NCBI RefSeq assembly: GCF_000497245.1 | Contig: NZ_AWTC01000005.1 | Location: 166,499 to 230,498, forward strand | Source: Sporolactobacillus laevolacticus DSM 442 | GTDB taxonomy: Bacteria > Bacillota > Bacilli > Bacillales > Sporolactobacillaceae | Direction of reading: 5' to 3' | Length of the DNA: 64,000 bases | Part shown: piece by piece, positions 16,622-25,069 of the stretch | How the letters are laid out: each line of letters opens with the position of its first letter | How positions within the stretch are numbered: the stretch's first letter is position 1 | Notes under the pieces: generated by a model | Told to the model about the DNA's origin: nothing | Seen by the model: the letters and a program-made list of their open reading frames with translations, nothing else | Databases searched by the model: none | Position numbers and translations under genes: made by a program

Positions 16622-18610
16622 TTATTTGTTATAGATCTGAATTAATGATTTTTCTGCAGTAGCATTTTCCTTCAGGTTTGGAACAACTGCTTCAAACTCA
16701 TTGGTATTGGTTACAATGACCATCGTCGTTGTGTCATAACCCGCATCCTTGATCTTATCCGGTTCAAACAGAGTCAGAACGTCACCTTTTTTTACCTTGG
16801 CGCCATTTTCTACCTTTGGATCAAAGTACTTTCCTTTGAGTTCAACTGTATTGATACCGATGTGAATCAGGATTTCCGCCCCAGAGTCCGATTTGATTCC
16901 ATAGGCGTGACCAGTTGGGAAGGCAACCGTTATCTCACCATCAACTGGTGACACACAAGTTCCTTGAGATGGAATCACGGCTGCTCCGTTTCCCATCGCT
17001 CCTGAACTAAATACCGGATCATTAACTGAACTTAATGCCACTGGCTTGCCTTCAATCGGGCTGTAGATCTCATCTGCCAGAGTCAAACCGGTCGTATCAA
17101 CGGTTGGTTCCTCGGTTTTCACCGATTCAGCAGCGGCTGCCGCTTCATCTTCTGTATCCAGACCGAGCTTCGCCGTCTTCTTCTCAGTCAAACTCTTCTT
17201 TCCCGAGGTTACTTTTGCAAACAATTTTTCAGTGTTACTTTCATTGAATCCGAAGATGATAACAAGTAAGAACGAGCAGAGCCAAGCAGCCCACCAAGCA
17301 GCAAAGGCCAGCCACATACTTGAATTTTTGCCAATAAACAGCGGCATTTCAAACCAATTCATAATCGGCGTATATTGAAAGCATTTAACACCAGCTGCAC
17401 CAATAAATGCACCGCCAATTGCTCCACCGACCAGTCCGAAAATAAACGCTTTTTTGTACTTTAAGTTTATGCCATAAATCGCGGGTTCAGTGATGCCGAA
17501 AAATCCACTGATAGCTGCTGAAAGAGCAATGCTCCTGTTTTTACTTTTCTTGGCCTTGATTATCGCTGCCGTTACAGCACCGAACTGTCCAGCAACCGCG
17601 CAGAACATCACAGCGAGTAGCGTATCATAACCGTAGTTTTGAATATTAATGAACGATATTGGTAGGATGCCCCAGTGCAATCCAAAAATGACAAAAATCT
17701 GAAAAGTGCCACCCAAAATTGCACCGGCCACCAGAGGGCTTAAATCATACAGGAATTTATATCCGTATGCTAAACCTGTACCAACTTCGGTGCCAAGCGG
17801 CCCGATAATGAAAAAGGTCAATAGTCCGGCTACAATCAGTGTAAAAAAAGGAACAAATACCAATTGAGTCACTGCTGGCAAATGCTTTTTAAACCATCTT
17901 TCAATATAACTTTCCAGCCAGATGGCGAGAATTGTTGGAATAACGGCACCGCCATATGTTTTGAAATCAACGGGGTAGCTTCCTAAATGAGCAATTTTCG
18001 GAATAGTAGCGTCTGTCAACGGATAAATCATAGCAGCTGCCAACGCCACGGCTATATATCGGTTGGTATTGAACTTGTCTGCCGCGGTAATTGCGATAAA
18101 AATCGGAAGCAACACAAACATACCGGTTGCCAGTGCATTGATGCTGATATAAATCGGCGATGAAGTCCAATGTGGCTGGGCACTCGCCATCAAAATAGCA
18201 ATCCCCTTCAGCACACCTGCTCCGGCAAGCACTGAAATAAATGGTGTGAATATCCCGGAAATAACAGCGACAAAGCGTTCAAACCAACTATCTGATTTAG
18301 CCGGCTCAGATGCTTCGTCAGTGCTGTCTGCATCCGATTTGGCATCGGCAGCGCTGAACCCATATTGTTTCATGATTGCTTCAAAAACTGGAACCACTTC
18401 GTCGCCAATAACGACTTGATACTGACCTCCGGCACTGACAGCAGTCAATACATTGGGCAGATCTTCCAGCACTGATTTATTAGCCTTGCTTTGATCTTTG
18501 AGTCTAAATCGCAGCCGTGTCGCGCAGTGAATCAATGAATTGACATTTTCTTTACCCCCGACATTAGCAACAATATCATTTGCCAACTGGGTGTAATCTT
18601 TTTTACCCAT
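16622..18610 (-). CDS. PTS beta-glucoside-type permease, EIIBCA
   Basis: Phosphotransferase-system transporter, 662 aa, with domains in the order B-C-A as in BglF/BglP. EIIB is at residues 1-90 with the phospho-Cys in SLIHCATRLRF (residue 27). The EIIC membrane domain is roughly 105-465, with FGITEPAIYGINLKYKKAF. EIIA is about 500-660 with the active His in ILIHIGINTVEL. A low-complexity Glu/Ala linker precedes EIIA. No glycosidase or BglG/LicT antiterminator is adjacent, so the substrate (an aryl-beta-glucoside or another disaccharide) is unproved. Two cre-like sites precede it, indicating catabolite repression. Confidence 0.9.
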   Translation of the reverse strand: MGKKDYTQLANDIVANVGGKENVNSLIHCATRLRFRLKDQSKANKSVLEDLPNVLTAVSAGGQYQVVIGDEVVPVFEAIMKQYGFSAADAKSDADSTDEASEPAKSDSWFERFVAVISGIFTPFISVLAGAGVLKGIAILMASAQPHWTSSPIYISINALATGMFVLLPIFIAITAADKFNTNRYIAVALAAAMIYPLTDATIPKIAHLGSYPVDFKTYGGAVIPTILAIWLESYIERWFKKHLPAVTQLVFVPFFTLIVAGLLTFFIIGPLGTEVGTGLAYGYKFLYDLSPLVAGAILGGTFQIFVIFGLHWGILPISFINIQNYGYDTLLAVMFCAVAGQFGAVTAAIIKAKKSKNRSIALSAAISGFFGITEPAIYGINLKYKKAFIFGLVGGAIGGAFIGAAGVKCFQYTPIMNWFEMPLFIGKNSSMWLAFAAWWAAWLCSFLLVIIFGFNESNTEKLFAKVTSGKKSLTEKKTAKLGLDTEDEAAAAAESVKTEEPTVDTTGLTLADEIYSPIEGKPVALSSVNDPVFSSGAMGNGAAVIPSQGTCVSPVDGEITVAFPTGHAYGIKSDSGAEILIHIGINTVELKGKYFDPKVENGAKVKKGDVLTLFEPDKIKDAGYDTTTMVIVTNTNEFEAVVPNLKENATAEKSLIQIYNK

Positions 18611-18622
18611 TTAAAATCCTCC

Positions 18623-18638
18623 TATAAACCGTTTTCAA
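18623..18638 (-). promoter_or_regulatory. cre-like CcpA site next to the PTS RBS
   Basis: On the minus strand TTGAAAACGGTTTATA, which matches 13 of 15 positions of the cre consensus WTGNAANCGNWWNCA. It lies just upstream of the AGGAGG RBS, where CcpA would act as a roadblock. Confidence 0.5.
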
Positions 18639-18806
18639 CAATGTCTGCATTAATAGAAGAAATTGCTTTCAAAACGACCTGTGCGAAATGCTCGTCCGAT
18701 GAATCCGCCCATGAATCGTTTTAAAAATATATAGATCCATTCATCAATCTTTTGTTATTCCATACAACAGTTATTCACCCAAGAGATATGCCGAGCGAAC
18801 GAACTA

Positions 18807-18835
18807 AGTTTAGAATAAAAACGCTTTCTTGTCAA
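18807..18835 (-). promoter_or_regulatory. PTS promoter with overlapping cre-like site
   Basis: On the minus strand TTGACA, 17-base spacer, TAAACT. The spacer contains AGAAAGCGTTTTTA, an imperfect cre. The implied 5' UTR is about 190 bases. No clear RAT/terminator pair for a LicT-type antiterminator was recognised in it. Confidence 0.6.
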
Positions 18836-18978
18836 ATTAATTTTCGTAAAATATAATTTTTTAATGCAATAATTTCGTCTTCAATATCAAGGCGTATAAA
18901 GTCGAATTATGTATCATTGGGTAAACGTCAAACAGGCTGCCGGCGTGCAGCCGACAGCCCTTTCGTACAAGTATACGT

Positions 18979-19770
18979 TTAATAGTTAACCATCATCCAT
19001 TTTTCAATAGCTTCAAATCCTAATTTTTGATAGATCCGTCCAGCCGCCGGATTATCATAGAACAGGCAGGGCTGTTTATGTTCGGCGCTGAGTGCGCTGA
19101 GCGTTTTGATCAAGCAGCTTGTCGCAAAGCCCTGATGTTCGTACTCTTTCTTCGTACAGACGCCAACGATCATCGCAGCACCTTTTGTTTCAGCCGCTGT
19201 TGACACGCTGCTGACCGGCTCATTATTTCTCTCAATATAATAAGTTCGTGAGACACCTTTATCCATGTTTTTCCGAAGCGTTTCCGAGTGTTCGGTGTAT
19301 CCAGTAAATATGGAATTGCGTAGCTGAACGACTTTCTCAGCCTCTTCCGGAAATAACATCTTCACATCGCCGCGCATCTGCTCCTTGTCGAGTGGAAGCT
19401 GCACGTCACGTTTCGCATAATAACATAGTTTCTTTTTTTGCACAGATGTTTCAATATACGGAACAATTTTTTCCACGAGGTTTTGTAGACCCGAAAGATG
19501 CTTTAGTTTACCGCTTTTTAGCATCACGTCCGCCCAAGCCTTTCCGTCTAGAACATCAGGATTTTGCGCATAGGGGATAAAATTTTCAAGGTATCGGAGC
19601 AGTATGCTGAGTAAATTTCCCTGTTCATCGTAGTCTCCCCACAAAGTGACTGAATCGCTCTCAATGCCAAATGCTTCAATGTCTCCAAGAATAAATAAAT
19701 TCTCCGCCGGCCGATCTCCGGCGAATTCAAGCACACTGTCTCTGTCTTTCTCTGTAAGTTGCCGAATCAT
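18979..19770 (-). CDS. GNAT family N-acetyltransferase
   Basis: A 263-aa protein whose C-terminal half has the GNAT core: a beta-strand AAMIVGVCTKKEYEHQGFAT (motif A, Q/RxxGxG/A-like) and LFYDNPAAGRIYQKLGFEAI at the end. The N-terminal half (MIRQLTEKDRDSVLEFAGDR...) resembles two-domain GNATs that carry a degenerate first domain. Substrate unknown. The frame is open to 19794, but GAGGGGGG before the ATG at 19770 decides the start. The gene stands alone, flanked by GC-rich hairpin sequence at 18930-18960. Confidence 0.8.
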   Translation of the reverse strand: MIRQLTEKDRDSVLEFAGDRPAENLFILGDIEAFGIESDSVTLWGDYDEQGNLLSILLRYLENFIPYAQNPDVLDGKAWADVMLKSGKLKHLSGLQNLVEKIVPYIETSVQKKKLCYYAKRDVQLPLDKEQMRGDVKMLFPEEAEKVVQLRNSIFTGYTEHSETLRKNMDKGVSRTYYIERNNEPVSSVSTAAETKGAAMIVGVCTKKEYEHQGFATSCLIKTLSALSAEHKQPCLFYDNPAAGRIYQKLGFEAIEKWMMVNY

Positions 19771-19935
19771 AAGCACGGCCCCCCTCTGTCTCATATATTC
19801 TGAACTAAAGATACAGCAATTGATCCAATTATTCCATAATTATGTCTAGTAGTGTCGAATGCGCACTTTATAAATGAGGCATCAAAAGAAATTAGGCACA
19901 ACAAACCATTTGTATGGAACGCCTTCTCTCCATCT

Positions 19936-20265
19936 TCACAAAAAGTACTTGCACATCAGCATATAAATCAAATAGATTGCTAAGGAAATAAGTACGGCAT
20001 GAATGGGTTTGATCCAATTCGTCAAGATGAACACGGACAGGAGCAAAATTACGGCTCCGATCGCACCAAAGATTGCATTACGCTGCGTCAACCTGAAATC
20101 TTTGAGGGTCATATTTTTCATCTGTAATCTCATATTGATCAGCGTCATGATTGGGAGCAGCGTTATGATTCCTGACAGGAACAGGTGTCTGGATCTGCTG
20201 AAATAGGTTGCCAGGACGATGATCGTTCCGCCTAAGATAAGTTTCAGCACATAGTCTAAAAACAC
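19936..20265 (-). CDS. Small membrane protein, GlpM/DUF3147-like
   Basis: 109 aa with four hydrophobic segments. A basic stretch RLQMKNMTLKDFRLTQRN lies between helices 2 and 3. The arrangement (short N-terminal helix pair, LSGIITLLPIMTLI, C-terminal pair) is reminiscent of GlpM-like and DUF3147 proteins, which have no settled function. AGGGGGA lies upstream of the start. Family assignment is tentative. Confidence 0.5.
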   Translation of the reverse strand: MFLDYVLKLILGGTIIVLATYFSRSRHLFLSGIITLLPIMTLINMRLQMKNMTLKDFRLTQRNAIFGAIGAVILLLSVFILTNWIKPIHAVLISLAIYLIYMLMCKYFL

Positions 20266-20542
20266 GTGGTAGTCCCCCTAATTTTATTCTTACATTTTAG
20301 AACATTACCTCTGCAAATAAAGTGACGGGCGGCACACTATGTATAAAAGTTCTCAATCATTACAACTGAACTTTTCAAGTGAAAATTGCGTTACTGACGA
20401 TGGATTTCTATAGACAAGTTACTGTATCTCTGCCCAAACATAGAATGAAAAAGACAGTTCCTGCAGAAAGTTCTACGTTAGCCGAGCCCTGTCTTTTCAT
20501 GTCGCAGGGCCGGTATCAAGGGCACTGCAACTTAGAGAGTCT

Positions 20543-20788
20543 GTTCAAAAGAAGGACAACAGGAAAGAAGTAGGCGAAGCCTAGCATTCACGGCCGTCTT
20601 GGACGTCAGGCATAACACCACAATCGGATCCAGCATGACAAATAGATTCGTCTGTGAGCTATAGGAGATGCAAGGAAAATTTGATGCGGTGATTTTGATC
20701 TTGTGCAGCGTGCACGTTCTTAGCCTGAAGATCCTGTTATTTATTTACAGAGTAACCTTCTCATCCTCTTCCTAGAATCATTGAACAG
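20543..20788. repeat. Family A dispersed repeat, copy 2 (diverged)
   Basis: Starts GTTCAAAAGAAGGACAACAGG and ends ATTGAACAG, the inverted terminal pair of family A. Blocks such as GACGTCAGGC and TTGTGCAGCGTGCACGTTCT, then GCCTGAAGATCC, align with the reverse complement of the 8.6-kb copy. With the 5' part (20266-20542, holding only an AAAAGACAG/CTGTCTTTT inverted repeat at about 20447-20497) it fills the 550-bp gap before the coat cluster. Confidence 0.65.
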
Positions 20789-20814
20789 TCTTTTAAAGGA
20801 TGGAGGTAAGCTTT

Positions 20815-20892
20815 ATGGATATTTGTGTTGTCGGCGCAGGTTATGTGGGTCTGAAATACGGTTTTTACTATGTGGGAGTTGGAAGATCATGA
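20815..20892 (+). pseudogene. ytcA: Remnant of UDP-glucose/GDP-mannose dehydrogenase with internal deletion (ytcA-like)
   Basis: A 25-residue ORF with intact RBS (GGAGG, 8-base spacing). Its first 13 residues, MDICVVGAGYVGL, are the Rossmann start of UDP-glucose 6-dehydrogenases. The remaining residues YGFYYVGVGRS match the usual extreme C-terminus of the same family. The two ends are joined in frame, so about 400 codons of the centre have been lost. In B. subtilis ytcA (UDP-glucose dehydrogenase) precedes ytcB in the coat cluster, as here. The stop overlaps the ytcB start (ATGA), so the stub may still couple translation. Confidence 0.75.
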
Positions 20893-21845
20893 ACATATTA
20901 GTGACAGGTGCTGCCGGATTTATCGGTTCTCATTTATGTGAACGATTGCTGCAAGACAAGAAGCATTCGGTTATCGGAATTGATGGATGGATCAGCAATA
21001 AATCAATCAAGCAGCGTAATCTGTCAGCTTTATTAGATGCTAAAAATCCCAAATTCCGCTTTTTACGTGCAAATCTACTCGATGCCGATCTTCATCGCTT
21101 GCTAAGCAATATTGATGTTGTTTACCATCTTGCCGGCATGCCCGGTGTACGATCAAGCTGGGGAAATGATTTTCAGCAATACGTTTCCAATAATATTTTG
21201 GCCACCCAGAGACTTCTGGAAGCATGCAAAGGCCAACCGTTAAAGAAATTTATTTATGTATCCACTTCTTCCGTATATGGAGAAAAGGACGGCAAGGTCT
21301 CTGAGGATGCATCAACGAATCCGCTTTCGCCATATGGTGTCAGCAAACTGTCCTGCGAACATTTATGCAAAGTATATCAAAAAAACGAAGGGATCCCGGT
21401 AGTCATTTTGCGGTATTTTACCGTTTACGGCCCGAGACAGCGTCCGGATATGGCCTTTCACCGCTTTGTGCATCGCATTCTCCAGGGCAAACCGGTTCCT
21501 GTGTACGGTGACGGCAGACAGCGCCGCGATTTCACCTATATTAGTGATTGTGTGGCCGGAACTGCCTCTGTCCTTGAAGCTGAAGATGTGATTGGAGAAA
21601 CCCTGAATATCGGCGGAAAAGAACGAGCCTCAGTCTTGGACGTCATTGATATTTTACAGGAGCTATTTCATCAGAAGATTGAGATTGATTTTATCGGAGA
21701 CCCAAAAGGCGAACCCAAACAGACATGGGCAGATATTGAAAAAGCAGGGAAACTATTGAACTATCATCCGTTGATGCCACTTCGTTCAGGACTGGAGCAA
21801 GAAATCGGTTATTTAAAAGATTTTTACAAGGAGCGAAAAGAATGA
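20889..21845 (+). CDS. ytcB: NAD-dependent sugar epimerase, YtcB-like
   Basis: A 318-aa short-chain dehydrogenase/reductase of the extended type. It has GAAGFIGSHLCERLL at the N-terminus (NAD-binding GxxGxxG), VYHLAGMPGVRSSW, the catalytic YGVSK (Tyr-x-x-x-Lys) with upstream VSTSSVYGE, and RYFTVYGPRQRPDMA. It probably interconverts UDP-sugars for the spore-coat polysaccharide. The frame extends 5' to 20781, but the coupled ATG at 20889 is right. It overlaps ytcC by four bases. Confidence 0.85.
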   Translation: MNILVTGAAGFIGSHLCERLLQDKKHSVIGIDGWISNKSIKQRNLSALLDAKNPKFRFLRANLLDADLHRLLSNIDVVYHLAGMPGVRSSWGNDFQQYVSNNILATQRLLEACKGQPLKKFIYVSTSSVYGEKDGKVSEDASTNPLSPYGVSKLSCEHLCKVYQKNEGIPVVILRYFTVYGPRQRPDMAFHRFVHRILQGKPVPVYGDGRQRRDFTYISDCVAGTASVLEAEDVIGETLNIGGKERASVLDVIDILQELFHQKIEIDFIGDPKGEPKQTWADIEKAGKLLNYHPLMPLRSGLEQEIGYLKDFYKERKE

Positions 21846-23035
21846 AACTGGGTTTGATCTGTACTGAAAAGCTGCCCTCGCCGGCTGTAAGGGGCGGGGC
21901 GATCCAGACGATGATTGACGGCGTTTCACCTTTTCTGGCGAAGCAGCATGACCTGACGATTTTCTCGATCACAGATCCTTTGCTGCCCGATCGTGAAACA
22001 AGGAACACTGTTCATTATATACGTTTTCCAAGTGAGCATTATGCCGATGACGTTGCCCAGGAATTAACCCAGCACAATTTTGACGTGATTCATGTCTTCA
22101 ACCGTCCGAATCAGATTGTCAATTATAAAAAAGCAGCCCCTGACAGCAGATTTATCCTCGGTCTGCACAATGAGATGCTCAGTGAAGCGAAAATTTCCGA
22201 CGAACTTGGTCAGGAAGCAGTCCGTTTGGTGGATCAGATTGTGACAATCAGCGGTTATATTAAAAAGACAGTGGTAGATCGATTTCCGGATGCGGCATCT
22301 AAAATTCGAGTCGTCTATTCCGGAATTGATCTTGATCGGTTTACACCCTCATGGACGCGTCAAGGCGTTGACATCCGTCAGCGCATGCGTCAAAAGTACG
22401 ATATTAACCATCAAAAAGTCATTCTTTTTGTCGGTCGGCTGAGTCGATCTAAAGGTCCTCATCTCCTGATTGAAGCCATGAAACAGGTCGTGACCAACCA
22501 TCCCGACACTGAACTTGTCATCGCGGGCGGAAAATGGTTCAGCGATGATGGCGTGAATCCGTATGTTCGGGCTCTGTATCAACTAGCCGCTCCGTTAGGT
22601 GACCATGTCCGCTTTACAAAATATGTCCCTTTAGAACAAATTCCCGAGTTATTTTCGATTGCAGATGTCTTCGTCTGCAGCTCGCAATGGCAGGAACCAC
22701 TGGCTCGCGTTCATTATGAAGCAATGGCCGCCGGAGTACCGATCATCACAACAAACCGAGGTGGAAATTCAGAAGTAATCAAGGACATGGAAAACGGTTT
22801 GTTACTGGACGATTATAATAAAGTCAACTCTTTCGTTGGCTCGATTGATTTTCTGCTGAGCGACCCCCAGACTGCGGAAACACTTGCCCGTCGTGGTCGG
22901 AAATTTGTCACGGCCCGTCATCAATTTTATCAGGTTGCCAAGCGTCTAGATGATGTGTATAACAGTGTACATGCGGGGAGATTGACGTCTGAACCGTCAA
23001 TTCAGATGAACAGTGAGACAGATCCTGTTGTCTAA
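21842..23035 (+). CDS. ytcC: Glycosyltransferase family 4, YtcC-like spore coat glycosyltransferase
   Basis: A 397-aa GT4 enzyme. N-terminal MKLGLICTEKLPSPAVRGGA is shared with CotSA at 25.1 kb; the donor domain has LFVGRLSRSKGPHLLIEAM and the E-x7-E region HYEAMAAGVPIITTNRGGN. Start ATGA-coupled to ytcB. It likely transfers sugar to coat components or polysaccharide in the mother cell. It has a C-terminal extension of about 15 residues beyond CotSA. A terminator follows. Confidence 0.85.
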   Translation: MKLGLICTEKLPSPAVRGGAIQTMIDGVSPFLAKQHDLTIFSITDPLLPDRETRNTVHYIRFPSEHYADDVAQELTQHNFDVIHVFNRPNQIVNYKKAAPDSRFILGLHNEMLSEAKISDELGQEAVRLVDQIVTISGYIKKTVVDRFPDAASKIRVVYSGIDLDRFTPSWTRQGVDIRQRMRQKYDINHQKVILFVGRLSRSKGPHLLIEAMKQVVTNHPDTELVIAGGKWFSDDGVNPYVRALYQLAAPLGDHVRFTKYVPLEQIPELFSIADVFVCSSQWQEPLARVHYEAMAAGVPIITTNRGGNSEVIKDMENGLLLDDYNKVNSFVGSIDFLLSDPQTAETLARRGRKFVTARHQFYQVAKRLDDVYNSVHAGRLTSEPSIQMNSETDPVV

Positions 23036-23103
23036 GTGCGAACGGTGCAAATTAAGATGGATGTAGGCGTTTCTTCCAATTGTTCAATTGAACTTAGTAA
23101 GAA

Positions 23104-23132
23104 AGAGCGGACGACGAGTATCCGCTCTTTTA
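23104..23132. terminator. Bidirectional terminator between ytcC and the ytxO-like gene
   Basis: AGAGCGGA/TCCGCTCT stem with a 9-base loop followed by TTTATT. It separates convergent genes. Confidence 0.8.
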
Positions 23133-23591
23133 TTACTTATATAATGAAACTATATTTTTTGCCAGCCATGGTTTGGCAGGCGGGTTCGTGTCAATGATAT
23201 ATCCTTCATTCTCATCCTTTTCCCGTTCATCTGTGATCTGATCTTCGCTGCTTTCCGATAGCCCAGTCTTCTGTATAGCTTTTTCTGCTGCAACTGACGA
23301 TTCTTTTTTATTTTTATCCCGGCTAACGTCCGGCACCGTTCTTGGAATGGATTTTTCCAGTGTTTCAAGATCTACCTTACGGTCCGGTGATGCCGAGAGT
23401 TCCTCCAGTTCAGTCGATGGCACACTGGGTGGAGAAAAGGATTCAGATTGAACAACTGCTGCTTCCGGATGATTTAAAATGTGCTCATACTCAGCTGCAC
23501 TCCAGCCCATTGATCCCGGCGGAGAAAACCGGTACGCTTCAAGATCAACCTTGCGGATTTTAAACTCATCATGATCTACACTTTTCGCCAT
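23133..23591 (-). CDS. Probable spore coat protein, YtxO-like by position
   Basis: A 152-aa, highly charged, probably disordered protein. It begins MAKSVDHDEFKIRKVDLEAY and has a repeated-looking KIRKVDLEAYRF / RKVDLETLEKSI element. The start ATG overlaps the cotS stop by one base (TGATG), so it is the distal gene of the cotSA-cotS transcript. In B. subtilis ytxO, a coat protein gene, occupies the spot between cotS and ytcC. The identification rests on that position; sequence similarity could not be checked. Confidence 0.5.
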   Translation of the reverse strand: MAKSVDHDEFKIRKVDLEAYRFSPPGSMGWSAAEYEHILNHPEAAVVQSESFSPPSVPSTELEELSASPDRKVDLETLEKSIPRTVPDVSRDKNKKESSVAAEKAIQKTGLSESSEDQITDEREKDENEGYIIDTNPPAKPWLAKNIVSLYK

Positions 23592-24658
23592 CAGCTTTTC
23601 TCCCCCTTTATGTTTTGATAGATTTGATCAAATTGACTAAGAAATGCCTCTTTAGAATTTTCAACGGCGATTATATTTCGAAAGTTCATGAGGAACTTTT
23701 CATCTCCCCATGACTTTTTTTGGCCAAGATAATATTTGTGAGAAATAGCGCAAAAAAGATGAGGAAACTTCAGATCCGTCCATAAAACACGATATTGATC
23801 TTCACTAAGCGGATGGACGCGGTCATAAGCACTAAGTAACTCACTAACGACATCCGTATCCCAGACAGCCAATTTTTTCATGAGTTTGTTTAAGATAATT
23901 CTCAAGTCTCTGGCCGGAAGATCAATGGTAATTGAGTGCAGGTCTTTCATAACCGCCTGCTCATCTTTAACAATCATACGGGCCATTGTATCGTCCTGTT
24001 GGCAGAACATTCCGGATCGGATCGTTTCCTCACTCCATTGGGTGAAACCGGGCCGGTCGAGTTCTTCCAAAGCTTCATAACCGCGTTTGAGCATGCGGTC
24101 GACGTTCTCGAGAAATAAACGTGAAAATTCATCTTCTGGATCTTCTTGCGCGATTTTTTTGTTATCTTCAAGTTCCTGGATTTTCCATCGGTACAGTTTC
24201 TTCCACTTTCCGGTTCGCGTCCGCCGTTTGCTTCCGGGCGGAGGGAGATAGCCTTCTGAAGCTTTGTGAAATGCACCGGTGAACGCCATCGTTTTCATCA
24301 TCTGACTTTTATTATAATAAAGAAGCGGTTCTCCTTCTCGTGCTTCATATAAAAGGTAGACATGATCGCCTCCGGACAAACAAAGACCGCCGCGTTTTGT
24401 CGGAATCAGTTTTGCGATCGGTAGGCCTTTGTTTTGCAGATGCCAGTGCGCACCTACAATAAACAGCATCCTTTTTGGATTAATATATTCCTGCCTTAAA
24501 ATCAAATTCCCTTGATCTGATTCAATCAGCCATTTTGACCGTCCGCCGCGCGTGAACAGCAATTTGATCGATTTCGGATCGATTGGGTAATACTCTAGCA
24601 CGGTTTTCAGATCATCATGGCTCTTCGCCAGTTTCTTTTCATAGTTTTCGTTTTCCAC
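23591..24658 (-). CDS. cotS: CotS-family spore coat protein (kinase-like fold)
   Basis: A 355-aa member of the CotS/CotI family, related to choline-kinase/APH-fold proteins. It has the N-lobe WLIESDQGNLILRQEYINPK, a middle region GYLPPPGSKRRTRTGKW, and the C-lobe SGMFCQQDDTMARMIV and ITIDLPARDLRIILNKLMKK. In canonical APH enzymes the catalytic loop is HxD; here it reads CQQDD, so catalysis is doubtful. The frame runs on to 24820 only because the upstream family B repeat is open. GGGGAG before a GTG at 24658 gives the normal CotS length. Confidence 0.82.
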   Translation of the reverse strand: MENENYEKKLAKSHDDLKTVLEYYPIDPKSIKLLFTRGGRSKWLIESDQGNLILRQEYINPKRMLFIVGAHWHLQNKGLPIAKLIPTKRGGLCLSGGDHVYLLYEAREGEPLLYYNKSQMMKTMAFTGAFHKASEGYLPPPGSKRRTRTGKWKKLYRWKIQELEDNKKIAQEDPEDEFSRLFLENVDRMLKRGYEALEELDRPGFTQWSEETIRSGMFCQQDDTMARMIVKDEQAVMKDLHSITIDLPARDLRIILNKLMKKLAVWDTDVVSELLSAYDRVHPLSEDQYRVLWTDLKFPHLFCAISHKYYLGQKKSWGDEKFLMNFRNIIAVENSKEAFLSQFDQIYQNIKGEKS

Positions 24659-24776
24659 CCTGACTCCCCATTTCACAGCGTGATTTAGATTAGAAAAACC
24701 TGGTAATGCCAGTCCTTGGCTGTCACTCTTCTGCGGCTTTAATTCACCAAATTTATGCTTCAATGACACTCCAGTT

Positions 24777-24900
24777 GCTCGCATCGACAAATGCGGCCGC
24801 GGGCGATCCGGAAGCCTCATCGGTCAACCCACTATCTGCGGGGTCTCCCTTGGCTCGCATCAACAATACCAGTCCCGCAGGAGTCTCGCACTTTCGTGTT
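24777..24900. repeat. Family B dispersed repeat, copy 3
   Basis: Contains GCTCGCATCGACAAATGCGG, CCGCGGGCGATCCGGAAGCC, CTGCGGGGTCTCCCTTGGCT and CCGCAGGAGTCTCGCA in that order, matching the copies at 38.05 and 56.75 kb. It lies between cotSA and cotS and creates a spurious 54-codon extension of the cotS frame. Confidence 0.8.
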
Positions 24901-25069
24901 CGAACCAGAACTTTTTCCAAGCAATACGCCGCTGATATGAACCCTGAGTTCATTCAAAATTTTAAATACTTTCTTTTCCTGTTAGAAAACTTGCTGACAA
25001 GCAAGCCTATGGCGCGGACCGATTCTTAGTTGTACATACTGTAATTTTTCACATGAGGATCGGAGCAGC

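Noticed and set aside
18611..18806. RAT/LicT antiterminator site in the PTS leader
   Set aside because: No sequence close to the RAT consensus and no partner terminator with a T run were found.
20379..20573. 64-aa frame upstream of the coat cluster
   Set aside because: It runs from non-coding DNA into the family A repeat and lacks an RBS and a homologue-like composition.
23880..24118. Plus-strand frames inside cotS
   Set aside because: Shadow frames of the minus-strand cotS gene with no RBS and no recognisable protein.
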